This document shows positions 63,528-64,000 of a stretch of DNA of 64,000 nucleotides, piece after piece. A program made the translations under genes and the position numbers. The notes under the pieces were generated by a model. That model was not told the origin of the DNA and ran no database searches. It saw nothing but the letters and a program-made list of their open reading frames with translations. Each line of letters starts with the position of its first letter. Position 1 is the stretch's first letter. Origin of the DNA: Chitinophaga pinensis (GTDB taxonomy: Bacteria > Bacteroidota > Bacteroidia > NS11-12g > UBA955); contig CAMDAF010000010.1 of assembly GCA_945888525.1 (NCBI GenBank), positions 1-64,000 of the forward strand, given 5' to 3'.

Positions 63528-64000
63528 TTGAAAAAGTATAAACTTTTAATATTAATAGTATTGTCAGCCCAGATTTCATTATTTAGCCAAACTAAAGTTG
63601 AAATTTTAGGCGGAGAGCGGATGTATGGAAACCAAGTAAAAAACTACTTGTATATAGTCAAAGGTGTCGTTATCAGACACAATGGTGTTACCATTCAATG
63701 TGATAGTGCCATTCGCAAAATAGATGATGGCGTAATTGAAGGTTTTGGAAATATTTTTATCTATCAAGCCGATACTTTTACGCTTTCAGGAGGCGATTAT
63801 CTCAACTATGACGAAGCAAGTAAAATCGCTAAGGTTACAGGGAAGAACGTCATTTTAAAGGATCAGCAAATGACTTTGCTTACAACTTCAATTAATTATA
63901 ATATTCAAAATCAAGTTGGATATTATATGAATGGTGCAGATATTTTAAATGAAAATACGAGACTGAAAAGCAAAAGAGGGCATTACAATAGGAGAAGTAA
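63528..64000 (+). CDS. OstA/LptA-like protein, 3' truncated by window edge
   Basis: This frame is missing from the ORF track because it has no stop inside the window. From a TTG start it reads KKYKLLILIVLSAQISLFSQ (signal peptide), then VEILGGERMYGNQVKNYLYI, VKGVVIRHNGVTIQCDSAIR, and IFIYQADTFTLSGGDYLNYD. The repeating 'xGNVxIxxxDxxxxxDxxxY' rhythm is that of the OstA/LptA beta-jelly-roll, which carries lipopolysaccharide across the periplasm or forms the periplasmic part of LptD. Bacteroidota have several OstA-like proteins, so the exact role is open. Divergent from tilS. Confidence 0.85.
   Translation, partial: MKKYKLLILIVLSAQISLFSQTKVEILGGERMYGNQVKNYLYIVKGVVIRHNGVTIQCDSAIRKIDDGVIEGFGNIFIYQADTFTLSGGDYLNYDEASKIAKVTGKNVILKDQQMTLLTTSINYNIQNQVGYYMNGADILNENTRLKSKRGHYNRRS

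Noticed and set aside
1-64000. Defence island, CRISPR, prophage or insertion sequence
   Set aside because: No transposase, integrase, cas, restriction or toxin-antitoxin gene with intact motifs and no direct-repeat array was seen on either strand.

Overview
This 64 kb window is a low-GC chromosomal stretch from a member of the Bacteroidota; the exact family cannot be fixed from sequence alone. The assignment rests on several independent signs. There are type IX secretion (T9SS) sorting domains of both kinds: 'YPNP…' type A tails and one gliding-associated CHU_C type B tail. Bacteroidota-restricted small families are present (DUF3098, DUF4292, DUF2452, the DUF2795-like 73-aa protein and probably DUF6427). 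Promoter-like TAnnTTTG boxes sit just before many start codons, and TTG/GTG starts are frequent. No rRNA, tRNA, CRISPR array, insertion sequence or prophage was seen. Most of the window is ordinary core genome, with a few large secreted proteins at the edges.

Layout. 1-6020: two tandem, paralogous giant T9SS cargo proteins (the first truncated by the window edge), both ending in nearly identical sorting tails and terminators. 6423-15043: divergent glyA and a 2420-aa CHU_C/PKD surface protein, followed by a broken C-terminal remnant of rarA (about 15128-15440). 15593-21620: operon ileS - DksA/TraR-like - lspA - TraB/GumN - TPR membrane protein. 21877-22703: two tandem paralogous small lipoproteins. 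22820-25617: thyA - ftsX - DUF3098 - uppP (nucleotide synthesis and envelope/division). 25692-29348 (minus): purM, then a FadL-like outer-membrane protein and a Tyr/Asn-rich lipoprotein. 29433-40544: proS, a prolyl oligopeptidase, an MsbA-like ABC exporter, a BNR/VPS10-type secreted protein and leuS. 40720-43006: glutamate dehydrogenase, phosphatidylserine decarboxylase and a small Cys/Lys-rich secreted protein.

43346-53238 (minus): an OmpA/TSP3 outer-membrane protein, then a long envelope operon read as flippase - dut - sugar nucleotidyltransferase - TPR - DUF4292 lipoprotein - EnvC-like - 3-hydroxyacyl-CoA dehydrogenase - Rieske-like lipoprotein, plus DUF2452 upstream. 53284-59288: a lipoprotein glutathione peroxidase, two coupled unknown membrane/secreted proteins, hflX, a 400-aa protein that looks like a decayed Fic protein, and the 73-aa DUF2795-like protein. 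59403-64000: a matrixin-like T9SS metalloprotease, tilS, and the start of an OstA/LptA-like protein running off the right edge.

How the genes fit together. Four translation genes (ileS, proS, leuS, tilS) and hflX represent information processing. lspA, the many lipoproteins, uppP, psd, ftsX and the EnvC-like protein serve the envelope; FtsX with a catalytically dead LytM protein fits the FtsEX-EnvC amidase-activation pathway. dut and thyA supply dTMP. No obvious new multi-gene defence or mobile system was found. The most interesting items are the homogenised 3' ends of the tandem T9SS genes, the rarA remnant, the Fic-like protein without its motif, a Rieske-like lipoprotein without its histidines, the Cys-rich secreted protein, and the strikingly short or absent 5' leaders implied by the promoter boxes.
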